Below, in pieces: positions 5,521 through 5,698 of a stretch of DNA of 5,698 nt. The notes beneath the pieces were generated by a model. The model searched no databases. It saw only the letters and a list, made by a program, of their open reading frames with translations, and had not been told where the DNA came from. The DNA is from an uncultured Porphyromonadaceae bacterium (lineage in GTDB: Bacteria > Bacteroidota > Bacteroidia > Bacteroidales > Muribaculaceae). Location: NCBI GenBank assembly GCA_900554265.1, contig USGZ01000128.1, positions 1-5,698 on the forward strand, in the 5' to 3' direction. The position numbers were made by a program, and so were the translations under genes. How positions within the stretch are numbered: the stretch's first letter is position 1; each line of letters starts with the position of its first letter.

Positions 5521-5698
5521 ACTGGGCGAGAGCCTTTGAGTTGTCGACCGGGTGTTTGGCTATGTATTCGCGGTAGTGGCGAAGTTTTGACGGATTTTCC
5601 AGCAGGCTTTTAATCATCGTGTAGAGGCCATCGGTCGAGTTGGGGCATATCTCGCCGGAAAGACCGGGAGCGAGGGCTTCGGCGGCGGCTGGGTAGTC
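5498..5698 (-). CDS. C-terminal end of a GT-B (GT4-like) glycosyltransferase, partial
   Basis: The frame runs from the window edge to a TAA at 5498-5500 and encodes 66 residues that begin inside the protein. DYPAAAEALAPGLSGEICPN, then TDGLYTMIKSLLENPSKLRHY, is the typical nucleotide-sugar-binding C-terminal part of GT4-family retaining glycosyltransferases, where the segment after an (E/D)YP...E motif is followed by a G-x-IC pattern and a terminal helix. The catalytic N-terminal domain is outside the window. Such enzymes are cytoplasmic or membrane-associated and build polysaccharide or glycolipid chains from nucleotide sugars; the substrate is unknown. The last 23 bases overlap the 3' end of holA on the other strand. 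Confidence 0.8.
   Translation of the reverse strand, partial: DYPAAAEALAPGLSGEICPNSTDGLYTMIKSLLENPSKLRHYREYIAKHPVDNSKALAQFRAVLER

Overview
The window looks like chromosomal DNA of a Bacteroidota member, most likely a Bacteroidales gut-type lineage. The genus is not determinable; a Muribaculaceae-like origin is only a guess. The reasons are a -7 box of the Bacteroidota form TAnnTTTG in front of the first large gene, no Shine-Dalgarno sequence before any of the four visible start codons, tRNA genes without an encoded CCA, a secreted protein with a carboxypeptidase-regulatory-like N-terminal domain, and a stand-alone HsdR_N nuclease divergent from holA.

Layout. Positions 1-182 carry the 3' part of a tRNA-Asn(GTT), a terminator-like hairpin and a complete tRNA-Ser(TGA). 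Positions 183-349 hold an unusual duplicated stretch: a hairpin after tRNA-Ser, then a degenerate tRNA-Ser-like segment in the opposite orientation, then a second copy of the same hairpin. Positions 437-2584 (+) encode a 715-residue exported protein with a signal peptide, a small beta domain, a helical/coiled-coil region, five 42-residue kinesin-light-chain-type TPRs and a C-terminal PDZ-like domain. Convergent to it, on the minus strand, is a probable two-gene operon: a 161-residue PD-(D/E)xK nuclease-like protein (4432 to 3947) followed after 11 bases by a polytopic GT-C type glycosyltransferase (3935 to 2667). Divergent from that operon is holA (4486-5520, +), the delta subunit of the DNA polymerase III clamp loader. 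The window closes with the C-terminal end of a glycosyltransferase on the minus strand (5698 to 5498), whose 3' end overlaps the 3' end of holA by 23 bases.

How the parts relate. holA is housekeeping (clamp loading in replication). The two glycosyltransferase-type genes suggest surface glycan or glycolipid synthesis but belong to separate transcription units. The nuclease-like gene shares a 53-base divergent control region with holA. The TPR protein stands alone behind its own promoter. No CRISPR array, complete insertion sequence, rRNA or recognisable defence operon is visible. The most unusual features are the flipped tRNA-Ser-like duplication, the probable TPR-PDZ secreted protein with a shift in base composition inside its gene, and the helically phased AAATTT blocks between holA and the nuclease gene.
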